A stretch of 64,000 nt of DNA from Bettongia penicillata ogilbyi (Eukaryota > Chordata > Mammalia > Diprotodontia > Potoroidae). A program made the translations under genes and the position numbers. Below the pieces are notes generated by a model. That model did no database searches and was not told where the DNA came from. It was given only the letters and a program-made list of their open reading frames with translations. How positions within the stretch are numbered: position 1 is the first letter of the stretch; each line of letters starts with the position of its first letter. The stretch lies in contig JAJHZJ010000009.1 of the NCBI GenBank assembly GCA_023548195.1, positions 6,780,215 through 6,844,214 on the forward strand. The letters are read 5' to 3'. This document shows positions 1-9,966 of the stretch, one piece after another.

Positions 1-84
1 TTGAATTTCATTTTTGGTGACGATGCAAGCCGATTAGCCAAACTACATGCTGTATAGGATCCATTGCTATCATTATCATAACTT

Positions 85-165
85 CTATTTGTATAATGCT
101 TTAAGCTTTACAAAATGCTTTACAGACATGTCTCATTCCATCCTCAAAAGGGTCTTGAAAGACAC
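85..165 (-). mobile_element. MIR SINE, 3' part (split copy)
   Basis: The text resembles the antisense MIR tail (tttacaaaatgctttacaga). The rest of the same element appears to resume at 457, so a microsatellite expansion split it. Confidence 0.5.
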
Positions 166-456
166 ATGGTATATATTAATGACTTTATAATTAATATAAT
201 TATATACACACACACCTATACTTGGAGTCAGGAAGTCATCCTCCTGAGTTCAAATCTAACTTCAGTGTATGTGTGTGAGTGTATGTATATGTACATACAT
301 ATACACATATATATACACACACATACACAATACATAAATACCTCACTGGTATACACAAATGTGTATATGTATATATATACACACACACATATGTATATAT
401 GTATATGTGTGTATATACACATGTATATGTATGTATACACACACATACACACACTA
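166..456. repeat. TA/CA/TATG microsatellite block
   Basis: Interrupted runs of TA, CA, TATG and CATA dominate. A short sense SINE scrap (about 219-265, with gagttcaaatctaacttcag) is embedded. Overlapping ORFs on both strands translate to Tyr/Thr/His/Ile runs and are artefacts. Confidence 0.9.
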
Positions 457-592
457 TGATTGCCCCCATTTTACAGATGAGGAAACTAAAGGTGAGAGAG
501 GTTAGTGTTTGTCCTAGGGTCATATAGCTAGTGTTTGAGTTGGGATTTCTATCCATATTTTCTCGATTCCTAACCTAGCACTTTATCCAACA
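457..592 (-). mobile_element. MIR SINE, remainder
   Basis: An antisense MIR core is visible: cattttacagatgaggaaac, then a degenerate gtcatatagctagtg. It continues the element begun at 85. Confidence 0.75.
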
Positions 593-595
593 TCC

Positions 596-700
596 CAGAG
601 GTTAGCAAACTATGGCTTTCAGGTCAAGTCTAGCTTGCAGCATGTAAAAACCATTCTTCAAACTTACAGGCCATACAGAAAGTTGACCATGCCGTATCAT
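596..700 (+). mobile_element. possible hAT-type DNA transposon fragment
   Basis: It starts CAGAGGTTAGCAAACTATGG directly after the MIR. That resembles the terminal repeat of mammalian hAT elements. No opposite end was identified. Confidence 0.3.
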
Positions 701-1170
701 AAAGCAATATGCATTTTGGTAGAATTCAGCATTGTGGCTGTATTTATTTGCATGTAGTATTTTCTAGGTGGAAATACAGATATGTGTCCATGAGATAGCT
801 GGATTGTATATCTGAATGAGGAGCTTGTTTGGCAAATGTCATCATGATTTATTCTTCAAGGGATCTATGATCCATCATGATTTATAAGCTGTTTTCTTTT
901 ACATGATTGAATTTTGCATTTTGAATCTAATCAATTTGAATTCTTTACAAGTACAATTTTTAAAACATGGAATTGATTGAATCTTTATGGAAGGAAAATT
1001 GGATAGAAATTGGCCTATATTAATTCTAATTGGAAATATTCTCTTGTTGTAGAATTAATATGTTTGGTATTATCTGTTGTAGAAAAAGACTTTATTCTGG
1101 TAAATTTAGCCATTTTTATGGGATATGGCAGATGTACAGGAAGCAGTCATATTATTACTAGGATGAAGGA
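701..1170. other. unassigned AT-rich DNA
   Basis: No repeat, ORF or RNA was recognised. No convincing splice pair was seen. Confidence 0.6.
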
Positions 1171-1312
1171 CAGGAGATGTACTGCCTGACTAACAGATTG
1201 ATTTCTACAACACCACAAATTACTGTCTGCGATGCCAAAACCTTGATGGGATAAGCCAGTAATCTGGCTATTCAGACAAAGCTGGAAGAGATAGCACTAT
1301 TCTGTCAATCAG
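1171..1312. repeat. local duplication, copy 1
   Basis: About 140 bp recurs at 2327-2461 with substitutions and small indels, for example ccaaaaccttgatgggat in both. The L2 that follows each copy also matches. This suggests an old segmental duplication with a spacing of about 1.16 kb. Confidence 0.75.
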
Positions 1313-1545
1313 TCAATCAACCTGTCTTACTAATGTCAAAAAGCATGTATTAAATGCCTACTACGTGCCAGGTGCTGTGCTAATAGCTGGGGATATGAGG
1401 AAAGGCAAAAACCAGTTACTAGTCTCAAAGAACTCAAACTCTAATGGGGGAGCCAACTAGAAGTCAACAAATAAGTCATACACGGGATAAATTGGAGATA
1501 ATGAGGGAAGGTACTGGCATTAAAGTGGATTGGGAACAGCTTTTT
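1313..1545 (-). mobile_element. LINE-2 3' end (antisense)
   Basis: The antisense L2 3' signature is present: cctactacgtgccaggtgct, then ctctaatgggggag and gataaattggagataat. It is part of the old duplication. Confidence 0.8.
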
Positions 1546-1648
1546 CCAGAAGTTGGAATCTTTAACATTTAACAAGCATATATTAACAGTCTACTTTGTA
1601 ACAGACTCTTGCATTCGGTGAATATGTGCTCAAGTTGTGATGCTAATA

Positions 1649-1743
1649 CTAAATGTTCCAAAAGTCTTAGTGAAGTTTTAAGCTTTAATACCTTAAATAG
1701 CTGTAGTAGCCTACAATTGCACTAAGACTTTTGGGATACCCTG
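1649..1743. mobile_element. mariner-type MITE
   Basis: Inverted ends flank a short core. The left end reads ctaaatgttccaaaagtctt. The right end, reversed, reads cagggtatcccaaaagtctt. The element lies between TA dinucleotides (1647-1648 and 1744-1745), as expected for Tc1/mariner insertions. Confidence 0.65.
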
Positions 1744-1787
1744 TATTAGATACTATAAGTTTTTTTGTTTTTTTTAATCCTGTTTAG

Positions 1788-1860
1788 AGAGATAGTGTGG
1801 TTCATTGGAGAAAGTCCTGGACCAGGATCAGGAAGACCTAGGTTCACCTCTCAAATTTGA
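1788..1860 (+). mobile_element. SINE head fragment
   Basis: Sense SINE head: a degenerate cagtggatagag, then ggatcaggaagacctaggtt. The MIR tail at 2172 may belong to the same element. Confidence 0.55.
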
Positions 1861-2171
1861 CATTTAAAATTCGTGTAACACATATCAAACTTTCAACATA
1901 TTTGTGGTACAGCTTGAAGGTTGGCCAATAGCAACTTAGATCTCATAGGTTTTAACTTAAATTAAAGGCATGATTTTTATTTATTCATTTTTATCTTGAG
2001 CAATATCCTTTTCCCAAACCAATTCATGACAAGGAATTGATGTTATGAAAATCACCCTCCTTTCAGGAATGTTTTCAGACTTTAGGTATTGTATCTCATT
2101 CTTTAAATTCTCAGTGTGCTCATCCAGTACAGTGCATTACTTGGTATTTTCATTTTTTAAAGTTTCCAAAT
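1861..2171. other. unassigned DNA between SINE parts
   Basis: About 310 bp between a SINE head and a MIR tail. It may be an insertion, but nothing in it was recognised. Confidence 0.5.
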
Positions 2172-2318
2172 CCTAGTTGCCTTATCTGTAAAATGGGTAT
2201 AATATAATTGCAACACCTGCCTCATGGGGTTGTGGTGAGGCTCAGATCAGATAAGGTATGTAAGGGACTTTATAAGCTTTGAAGTATTTTATAAATATTG
2301 GTTATTTATTATCATAGA
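2172..2318 (+). mobile_element. MIR SINE 3' half
   Basis: It reads cttatctgtaaaatgggtat, then catggggttgtggtgaggct and the AT-rich MIR tail. Confidence 0.8.
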
Positions 2319-2326
2319 GTATTAAT

Positions 2327-2461
2327 AGAGATGTACTGCCTAACAGACTGATTTCTACAATACCACAAATTATTCGCTGGGAGGCCAAAACCTTGATGGG
2401 ATGAACCAGTAGTCTGGCTATTCAGGCTAAGTTGGAAGAGACAGCACTACTCTGTCAATCA
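2327..2461. repeat. local duplication, copy 2
   Basis: Diverged second copy of 1171-1312, in the same orientation, also followed by antisense L2. Confidence 0.75.
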
Positions 2462-2690
2462 GTCGACCAACCAGTCAATGAACCAAACATGCCAAGTCAA
2501 CAAGCATTCTTTAAGTGCCTACTCTGTGCCAGGTACTGTGCTAATAACTGGGTATATAAAGAAAGGCAAAAATAGTCACTAGTCTCAAAGAAAGTCTAAC
2601 GGAGGAACCTTTTAATTAGCAAGCAGCAAATAAGCTATACACGTGATAAATTGCAGATAATTAACAGAGGGAAGGTATGAGGTCATTTCA
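2462..2690 (-). mobile_element. LINE-2 3' end (antisense)
   Basis: It reads gtgcctactctgtgccaggt, then gataaattgcagataattaa. It parallels the L2 at 1313. Confidence 0.8.
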
Positions 2691-2764
2691 TAGGCATATA
2701 GAGGGGAAGAATCTGCTGTCCTAATGCGTATCAGTTTCTTCTCTGCAATGTACAGTCAGATTTG

Positions 2765-2885
2765 TCTACAACATGGAGAAGTTAAATGATTTGCCCAGAG
2801 TTACACAGCTAGTATGTTAAAGAGATAGAACTCAACTCCAGGTCTTTCTGGCTTGGAGGCCAGCTCTCTTTCTACTATACCATGC
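2765..2885 (-). mobile_element. MIR/L3-tailed SINE fragment
   Basis: It contains gttacacagctagtatgtta and ends in a ctctttctactatacc-type head. Confidence 0.6.
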
Positions 2886-3215
2886 ATAATATAGTACCAT
2901 TTTTTTCTCTAGTGTTTTGGAAGTACAGTTTGTATAGATCAAGAGTAAGGAATACTATCTAGTATTTAATCCATACAAATAATATGGATGTTTGCATCTA
3001 GGTTTCACCTTAGTTTATTGGGAAACTGACAAGCTATATGTTTTGCTATGATGTTTAGGTCTGAAAAAAGGAATTGTGGATATGTGCCGTTAGTGGCTGG
3101 GAATTAATTTTGAACAGCTTTCAGAATACCTGAGATCTGATGAAGGAGGGACAATTTAAACTGTTTATAAAGAGTTATGCCAGCACTAAATTTTGAATTG
3201 TGACCATGAATCATC
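2886..3215. other. unassigned DNA upstream of CR1/L3
   Basis: AT-rich and stop-dense. It may include more decayed CR1/L3, but the match is not clear. Confidence 0.5.
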
Positions 3216-3572
3216 AAGAAAAAAAAATCTGGGCTACAACAATGGGCTGAATCTTATAAGATGAAGGTTAGTAAATGTAAAGTCCTACATTTGGTTTCTA
3301 AAAAATCAATTACCCAGGATGGAAAAGAACAATTTATGTGAAGATATTACAGGGTTTTATTGAACTGCAAACTCAGTTGGAGTCAATAATGAGATGCAAC
3401 CAACAAAAAGCTAGTAAAAGCTGATTACATTAACATAAAAATAGTTTTGATTAGAAGGGAGGTTAGAGTTTCACTGTTCTTGTCCCGGTCAGACCACGTC
3501 TGTAGTTCTACATTCAGTCCTGAGTATCATATTTTAGGAAAGACAATGGCAAACTGAGAGAGTCTCCTTCCA
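3216..3572 (+). mobile_element. CR1/L3 LINE fragment, ORF2 C-terminal region
   Basis: It follows the CR1/L3 sense consensus: gggctacaacaatgggctga, then ggtcagaccacgtctg...attcagtcctgagtatcata...ttttaggaaagacaatggc. The last part is the old reverse-transcriptase C-terminal coding region (RPHLEY...FWAPHFRKDI in the family). Frame is lost. Confidence 0.8.
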
Positions 3573-4540
3573 GGTTTGAGCGTGTATGATCTTGAGAGGA
3601 ATGTACCTTCCTGTGTGTCTGTTTTTATCAGGATACTCAACAGTGGACTCAACAGATTTTGTGAGTTGTTTCAAGATGTCCAGAATTTATTGACTCCTGA
3701 CTGGGGACCAGGGTTGTCTTTCCTGTTCTCTATTTATACAATTTGTGCCCTTTTAATTATGGCTTTCTGTATCAGTGCTCTGAGTGATTATAAAGATTGC
3801 TTATAAGTGATGTCCACTTCAGCATGGTGTCTGGTAAATTTCATATGATGGTACATGTTCTTTGGAACATGAAAGAGAGAATGAAAAGGCAGGAAGCTTG
3901 GGACAGAAGGAGAAAGGGTATGTGAAGTCATAGTAATAGGAATTTAGAACACAGAAGGAAGTGTAAAAGAAGAGGTCAGGAGTTTATTAGAGAATAGTCC
4001 AGTGCAATCCTCTCACAAGGTGAGAGTAATCCTCTCACATGGTGTGAGGAAAAACGATCAAGCAAATCATGCATGAAACTGGGGTTAAAGGAGAAATGAA
4101 TCTGCATAATCCTTTTAAGTATGACATAAGCTGCTTGGCTCTTTCTGAGAGCAGTTAACTTCTGGTGTCCTTCTGCTGGTGTTGAACAGACCTGAGCTAG
4201 AGTCATGATTGAATTATGGGTGATGCTTTTGGTAGGACCCAGCATCATGTGGGTTGTTTACAAAATTAACTATTTACCATTAATGACTACATTTGAAAAT
4301 GAACGGCATGGACTCCTAGGGCAGAATTTTCGTGAGATGCCAGGACAAAATGCTGTGGGTCATTGTACTCAGCAGCCACTTTAATGCTCTTTAGTTAGGG
4401 GCAGGGAAAGTTAAGAGAAAACCTCATTAGCTCCTTTGTTGGGAAGTTTTAGGGGCATCTGGGAAGCAGATAAAATTGCTTTTCTCTCCTCTCTGCAGTT
4501 CCGGGCTAGGGATTCCATGAGGCGATAGGAAATGGTAGTG
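3573..4540. other. unassigned DNA with a 76-codon ORF
   Basis: A plus-strand ORF at 3576-3806 has a hydrophobic C-terminal stretch but no family match that I recognise. A strong acceptor-like tract ends at about 4499 (cttttctctcctctctgcag), but all three frames after it stop within ten codons. Confidence 0.5.
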
Positions 4541-5035
4541 ATAGTAAAGCTTGTTAATATTTACATAGCGCCTTCAGAGTTGTGGAGTGGTTTCTTAATC
4601 TCATTTGCTCCCATCAGAAATCCAGGGAGGCTGGAGCTTACTGTTTATTCTTGACATTTTGTGGCCCCATTTGGGATTTTCTTGGCAAAAATCCTGGAGT
4701 GGTTTGCCATTTCATTCTCCAGCTCATTTTACAGATAAGGAAACCGAGGCAAACAAGGTAAAGTGTCTTGGCCAGGGTCACACAGCTAGCAAATGTCTAC
4801 GGCCAGATTTGAACTCAGAAAGATGAGGTTTCCTCACTCCAGACCCAGAGCTCTATACATTGTGCCATCAAGCTGCCCAAGTGCTATTAATATCCTCATT
4901 TTACTGATGAACACATTGAAGTAGGCAGTGGTCTAGTGATATATACTCAAAGTCATGGAGCTAGTAAGTGTGAGGTAGGGTTCAAATTCAGATCCTCCTG
5001 AGTCCAGGACTCCATCTACTTTGTGACCTCACTGT
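4541..5035 (-). mobile_element. MIR SINE interrupted by a SINE A
   Basis: An antisense MIR tail before 4640 resumes after 4877 (atcctcattttactgatgaa) and runs through gagctagtaagtgtgaggta to ccaggactccatcta. Confidence 0.7.
4641..4877 (-). mobile_element. SINE A, near full length
   Basis: The antisense order is complete: tggccccatttgggattttc, then tggagtggtttgccatttca, cagataaggaaaccgaggca and finally gccatcaagctgcc. It sits inside an older MIR. Confidence 0.9.
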
Positions 5036-5159
5036 TTTCACTGTGGTCCCCAAGAAAAGTACCACCTTTGCCAGCACTGAAAAGAGGACCTAGTGACAGT
5101 ATTTGGTGAAATTCTCCCTGATCTGAATCTATGGTGAATTCTATCTAAGTGCTATGAAA

Positions 5160-5390
5160 GAATCTGTTTTTAAGGTTTTTTGGTGCCATTTTTTACACCA
5201 CAGTTATTTCCCCTTAAGCTCAGCCTCCCACCCTCACCTCATGACCCCCATTGAAACTTTCCTTACAACAAAGAAAAATGTTTTAGCAAGGTCAAAAGAT
5301 GCAGTGAGTGACTGCATCAGCAGCAAATACCACATTACACATCCCTAGGCCACCACCTTTTAACAGAGAGGAGGGAGGTGTATTTCAGAA
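5160..5390. repeat. unclassified interspersed repeat, family U copy 1
   Basis: It resembles 42309-42575 in layout: a T-rich start, a CT-rich stretch, 'gaaactttccttacaacaaag', then an 'agagaggagggaggtg' block. It is possibly an antisense LINE 3' region. The family was not identified. Confidence 0.4.
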
Positions 5391-5720
5391 TGAACTTTGA
5401 GAGCTCTATGTCTGACAATATTCCTGAGGGAAGTATTCTGACCATGTACATAGCAATGGTTTCTGTGGCAATTTGCGACCAGATCTACTGAAATCTCTCT
5501 TTATTCTTAGAGGTGAGGTTAAATCCCTGGAACAATTAACCGTATCTAGTGGGTCAATCAGGAAGGCAGGTGACATGGCTGACATTCCATTTAGAGAGAT
5601 ATCAGGATGTGTGAGGCAAACAGAATGAAGGCTTGGTTTCCTAGTCACGTGGCTAACATCATGGGATCAGGTTAAGATTGGATCTATTGAGGGCAAGATC
5701 AGATGCTCTTACTGAAACAT
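5391..5720. other. unassigned DNA
   Basis: A minus-strand ORF of 80 codons (5406-5648) has no recognisable domain. No repeat was identified. Confidence 0.5.
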
Positions 5721-5721
5721 G

Positions 5722-5968
5722 ATGCCGCTGTTCAGTCGTTTCAGTTGTGCCCCACTCTTCATGACCCCATTTAGAGCCTTCTTGACAAAGATACTGGAGT
5801 GGTTTGCCATTTCCTTGTCCAGATCATTTTATGAATGAGGAAACTAAGGCAAACAGGGTTAAGTGACTTGCCCAGGCTCACAGCTATTGAGTGTTGGAGG
5901 CCAGATATGAACTCAGGTCTTCATGCTGCTAGACCCCAGTGTTCTATCCACTGCACCACTTAGCTGCC
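5722..5968 (-). mobile_element. SINE A, full length
   Basis: Starts gctgttcagtcgtttcagtt and ends accacttagctgcc, with the full antisense body between. Confidence 0.92.
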
Positions 5969-6600
5969 AATCAGTCAGACAATCAGTATTTATTAAATGC
6001 CTACTATGTGCCAGGCACTGTACTAAGTGCCAGGGATAAAAAAAAAAGAGGCAAAAGACAGTCCTTGCTCTCCTGGGCACCTAGGTGACCCAGTAGATGG
6101 AGTGACGGACCTGGAGTCAGAAAGGCCTGAATTAAAATCTAGTCTCACTTCCTAGCTGTGTGACCCTTGGCAAGTCATTTAACCCTATTTGCCTCAGTTT
6201 CCTCATCTGTAAAACGAGCTGGAGAAGCAGCCCCCCCAGCACTTTTGTCAAGAAAACCCCAAATGAGGCCACAGAGAGAGTAACACGACTGAAATAACTG
6301 AACCACAACAGCCTTTAAGGAGTTTACGATCTAATGGGGAAAAACAAATAAACACATGCCAAGTAAACTAGATGCAGGATAAGTAGGAAATCATTCACAG
6401 AAGGAAGGCACTAGAATTAAGAGGGTCAGGGAAGGCTTCCTGTAGAAGGTGGGCTTTTAGTTGGGCTTAAAGGGAGGTCACTAGTCCAATCAGAGGGTGG
6501 AGAGTGTTCCAGGTATGGGCGAACAATCAGAGAAAATGCCCGACACAGAGATGGAGTGAGTGTCTCTTTTGTAGAACATCCTGGAGGTCGTTTAAGCTAA
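5969..6600 (-). mobile_element. LINE-2 3' region interrupted by SINE A
   Basis: It reads cctactatgtgccaggcact up to 6072. It resumes at about 6311 with ggagtttacgatctaatggg, ggaaggcttcctgtagaagg and gagaaaatgcccgacacaga. Confidence 0.9.
6074..6310 (+). mobile_element. SINE A, full length
   Basis: Sense copy: gggcacctaggtgacccagt, then cagtttcctcatctgtaaaa and caagaaaaccccaaatgagg. It is inserted in an antisense L2. Confidence 0.92.
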
Positions 6601-6633
6601 CAGCTAAGCTCACATTTAAGTGATCCCCTATTT

Positions 6634-6775
6634 CAGTCATATCAAATTCACATAGAAATGGGGTATTAACATTATCTATGTTCCCCTGTATTTTTATTTA
6701 TTTTGTTAAATATTTTCCAATAACATTCTAATCGGGCTCTTGGGTCAGACTATGTGGGATGTTTGAAATTTATGC
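6634..6775. mobile_element. hAT-type non-autonomous element
   Basis: It contains ttaacattatctatgttccc and tatttttatttattttgtta, and ends near gtgggatgtttgaaat. This resembles a widespread mammalian hAT internal sequence. Ends are decayed. Confidence 0.5.
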
Positions 6776-6949
6776 CCTAAATCATATTGTTCCCACCAAA
6801 GATGTTCTGCAATAACATCATTATAATGCATTATGGCAAAATCTGCACCCTACCCTCTCAACCTCATGAAAACCAGTTCTGATGTTAATTGCTCCGTCAA
6901 TCATCCATTCGTGACATTGTGGAACTGTCTGACAATGTTACTTTGGCTA

Positions 6950-7152
6950 ACATTTTAGATTCGGAAAATACATATATATCGTCTCATTTGAGCCTTACAA
7001 TAACCCCATCAGGTTGGCAACGTAATCCTTATTTTACAGATGAGGAAACTGAGACTGAAAAAGATGAAATGATTTGCCCAGGCTCACACAGGTAGTTTGC
7101 AGCTGAGGCAGGATTTGAATCCAATTTGTCTCATGGTATATCCACTCCTTTT
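6950..7152 (-). mobile_element. MIR SINE
   Basis: Antisense MIR: gtctcatttgagccttacaa, then ttttacagatgaggaaactg and gctcacacaggtagtttgca. Confidence 0.85.
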
Positions 7153-7159
7153 GTGCCCT

Positions 7160-7312
7160 TAAGGTGCTTTTATGGAATGAATTAACAATATTAGGTGACA
7201 TAGGCCTGAATCCATAAAAAAGGTCATGCCTCTTCTTGAACACCTGTAGTGATGGGGAATTCATTCTCTGATAAGGTAGCTCATTCCATTTTTGAATGGT
7301 TCTAGTTGTTAA
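7160..7312 (-). mobile_element. CR1/L3 3' end
   Basis: It contains cttcttgaacacctgtagtg, then gatggggaattcattctctg and tggttctagttgttaag, the antisense L3 3' end. Confidence 0.75.
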
Positions 7313-7515
7313 GGAGGTAGCTAGGTAGTACCGTAGATAGAGAAAACACTGGCCCAGAAGTCAGGAAGACCTGAGTTCAAATCTAGCCTCAGACACTTCC
7401 TAACTGTGTGACCATGAGCAAGTCACTTAACCTCTGAGTGCCTCAGTTTCCTCATTTGTAAAAGATGAGATCGATTGTACTGGATGGACTCCAAAGTCCC
7501 TTCCAGCTTGAAGTC
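7313..7515 (+). mobile_element. MIR3-type SINE with L3-like tail
   Basis: A sense head and core are followed by ctccaaagtcccttccagct, a tail shared with L3. Confidence 0.8.
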
Positions 7516-8000
7516 AATGATCAGGGCCAACTAGGCGGTAAGTTGGATAGAGGACTATCTATCACACTTGCAAAATGGGAACAAAAATGACGCTTCACAG
7601 ATTGTGTGTGTGTTCATCCTTCGTTGCCGAAGAAGACCATACCATCAGAGAAATAATGACATGACTTGCACTTGACTTTGTTTGGAGTGAGGGAGGGCTG
7701 TGCAGGTCACCAGCCTTACTTCTCCTCCAGAGCCATCTGAATCCAGTGGCCAGATATTCATCAGGATGACTGGAGATGACCCAGGATGAGGCAATTGGGG
7801 TTGAGTGACTTGCCCAAGGTCACACAGCTAGTGAGTGTCAAGGGTCTGAGGTGAGATTTGAACTCAGGTCCTCCTGACTCCTGCACTGGTGCTCTATCTA
7901 CTACACCACCTAGCTGCCCTTTCCCAGATTGTAGTGAGGATAAAGACATAATCCTTGTAAAGTGGTTTGCAAACCTTACTGTGTTATTGTTGTAAATAGG
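7516..8000 (+). mobile_element. MIR SINE interrupted by SINE B
   Basis: The head (ggccaactaggcggtaagtt) and gcaaaatgggaacaaaa lie before the insertion. The tail (gtagtgaggataaagacata...gtggtttgcaaacctta) lies after it. Confidence 0.75.
7605..7920 (-). mobile_element. SINE B, full length, with target-site duplication
   Basis: The antisense copy runs from catccttcgttgccgaagaa to accacctagctgccc. It is flanked by ttcacagattg (7594-7604) and ttcccagattg (7921-7931), an 11-bp duplication with one mismatch. Overlapping ORFs are by-products. Confidence 0.95.
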
Positions 8001-8794
8001 ACCTTTTTTCTTCCCTGCCCCCAGTTTCTCTTGACTATGAGCCTGGATTTTTGTTTCTGAAAGTGTTTCCATGTATGGAGGCATGTCAAACTAAATTTTA
8101 AAACTACTCTTCCTCACACTATACTTTGTGTTCTAGCAGAGAGAATTGCTCCCCTCCCATAGCTAATGAGTTACTTCTCTCAGGTAATACATCAGTGCAG
8201 CCAGTGCTGGGGTCGGGGAGGGGGGTTAGAGAAAGCAGTAGAAGGCAGGCTAGGGGCTAGGCATGATATAGCTACAAAGAGGAGTGTCTTTTAAGGTGAG
8301 AGGGAGAGAGAGAAAGGGATAAAACTGAAAGGATTTACTGGCATGAGAATGGGAGTGGGAGGTAGGAGAGGAGTGGCAGACCTCCTTCCTTCCTCTCCCC
8401 CCAATTAAAGCTCCTGTCTGCACCTTCTGCCAATCTTATCTTGGCCTTCCCCTGCTCTGCGCCCTCCCCTTAGGTAAACCTTTGTTACTGTATTATACAC
8501 AACTCCCCAGAGGGCTATCTCTTGCTTGTTCTTGGATGCTCACATGTATTCCTTGGCTGAGGTAACACATTAGCTTATAATCACATTCATAGAGATCCGG
8601 TTATCTGATTAACTCATTAATACCCATTGTCACTTAGTTTAGACCAGGGTCGTTAGTCATATAGCACATTTTCCCTAAAAACACTTTTGTCAGTGTTCTG
8701 ATAACAAGAAGAAAAAAATCAAATTGTTTTGATGTAAGATTAGAAATTAAGCTGTTTTATGACATACTCAAATTTAATCCAACAATCCCATATT
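8001..8794. other. unassigned low-repeat DNA
   Basis: About 0.8 kb without a recognised repeat. An acceptor/donor-like pair at about 8182-8301 was examined and rejected because all frames stop. Confidence 0.6.
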
Positions 8795-9065
8795 ACACAT
8801 CTATTTACTGGGTGCAAGGCACTGTGTTAGGTGCTTGGGATAGGAAGACAAAAGGAAAACAGTTCCTACCCTCAAGGAGCTTATGATCCCGGGGGAGGTG
8901 GGATGAGAGATGAGAATACAGCATATCCATACGTGTAAATTATATACAAGTAATTTCCAGAGGGAAGGAAGGGTAGTAACCAGGCTAATCCAGAAAGATC
9001 TGGTGGAAGAGACTGCATATAAGCTGACTTCCCTAGCCAGGGATTCTTAAAGCCTGAAGTGAGGG
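8795..9065 (-). mobile_element. LINE-2 3' end (antisense)
   Basis: It reads ctgggtgcaaggcactgtgt, then accctcaaggagcttatgat. Confidence 0.8.
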
Positions 9066-9419
9066 AAAAATTCATCAAGACATGGCGGAATCACCATGGA
9101 ACGTTAAACTGCATGATGGAATGGGTAATTGTATACTCCTGGGTGAAATACAAAACCCAGCTGGACTTCAGTCACACAACATGTTGTCACATCATAAAAC
9201 TCCAACCAGTTACCAATTAGCACTCCTTTCCTGTCGAAAGGAACTGGTGGAGGTTGAAGGTGGTGGGAAGTATTTTGTGATGAGGTCAGGGATATGAAAA
9301 TGTCTAAATGACTCACAACCCTCCTCACTTCATGTTCAATTTCAGCCTGAAGGCTGAAATATACAATGGAGTGCACTAATGCGTGACTTTTGACAAGTTT
9401 ACTAGGATGCATCAGTTAT
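9066..9419. other. unassigned low-repeat DNA
   Basis: Short ORFs on both strands (71 and 102 codons) overlap each other and show no domain. A small perfect hairpin, tttcagcc/ggctgaaa, lies near 9343-9362. Confidence 0.5.
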
Positions 9420-9430
9420 TTGCATACCTG

Positions 9431-9743
9431 CGTGTGTTTGCCCGTCGTTGCTGAAGAAGACCGTGCCATCAGAGAAATGATGACATGACTTGCACTTGAC
9501 TTTGTTTTGAGGGAGGGAGGGCTGTGCAGGTCACCAGCCTCACTTCTCCTCCAGAGCCACCTGAATCCTGTGACCAGATATTCATCAGGATGACTGGAGA
9601 TGACCCAGGATGAGGCAAATGGGGTTGAGTGACTTGCCCAAGGTCACACAGCTAGTGGGTGTCAAGTGTCTGAGGTGAGATTTGAACTGAGGTCCTCCTG
9701 ACTCCTGCACTGGTGCTCTATCCACTGCACCACCCAGCTGCCC
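9431..9743 (-). mobile_element. SINE B, full length, perfect target-site duplication
   Basis: The antisense copy is bounded by identical 11-bp repeats ttgcatacctg (9420-9430 and 9744-9754). The intact duplication suggests a young insertion relative to its neighbours. Confidence 0.96.
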
Positions 9744-9771
9744 TTGCATACCTGTGCTCATTAGGTGAAAA

Positions 9772-9960
9772 GAGTCACAGAATGTCAGAGTTGACCTTTA
9801 GAGGTCTTCTTATCCACTTTGCTCCTTTTACAGATGAAAGAACTGAGTCAGTGCAATGTCTTACCTAAGGTCACATGGCTGCTAGTGACAGGATCAGGCC
9901 TAAAGCTAAGGTCTACTATTTCCCAGTCCAGGGCTCTTTTCATTATAGTATGATCACTCT
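9772..9960 (-). mobile_element. L3/MIR3-tailed SINE
   Basis: It reads gtcacagaatgtcagagttg, then ttttacagatgaaagaactg and ggtcacatggctgctagtga. Confidence 0.7.
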
Positions 9961-9966
9961 CTTCTC

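Noticed and set aside
115..556. ORFs on both strands (74-114 codons)
   Set aside because: They lie in the TA/CA microsatellite and translate to Tyr/Thr/His/Ile repeats.
4499..4540. Exon after the strong cctctctgcag acceptor
   Set aside because: All frames stop within ten codons.
8182..8301. Exon between ttctctcag and TTTTAAG|GTGAGA
   Set aside because: All three frames contain stops, including TAA right at the donor.
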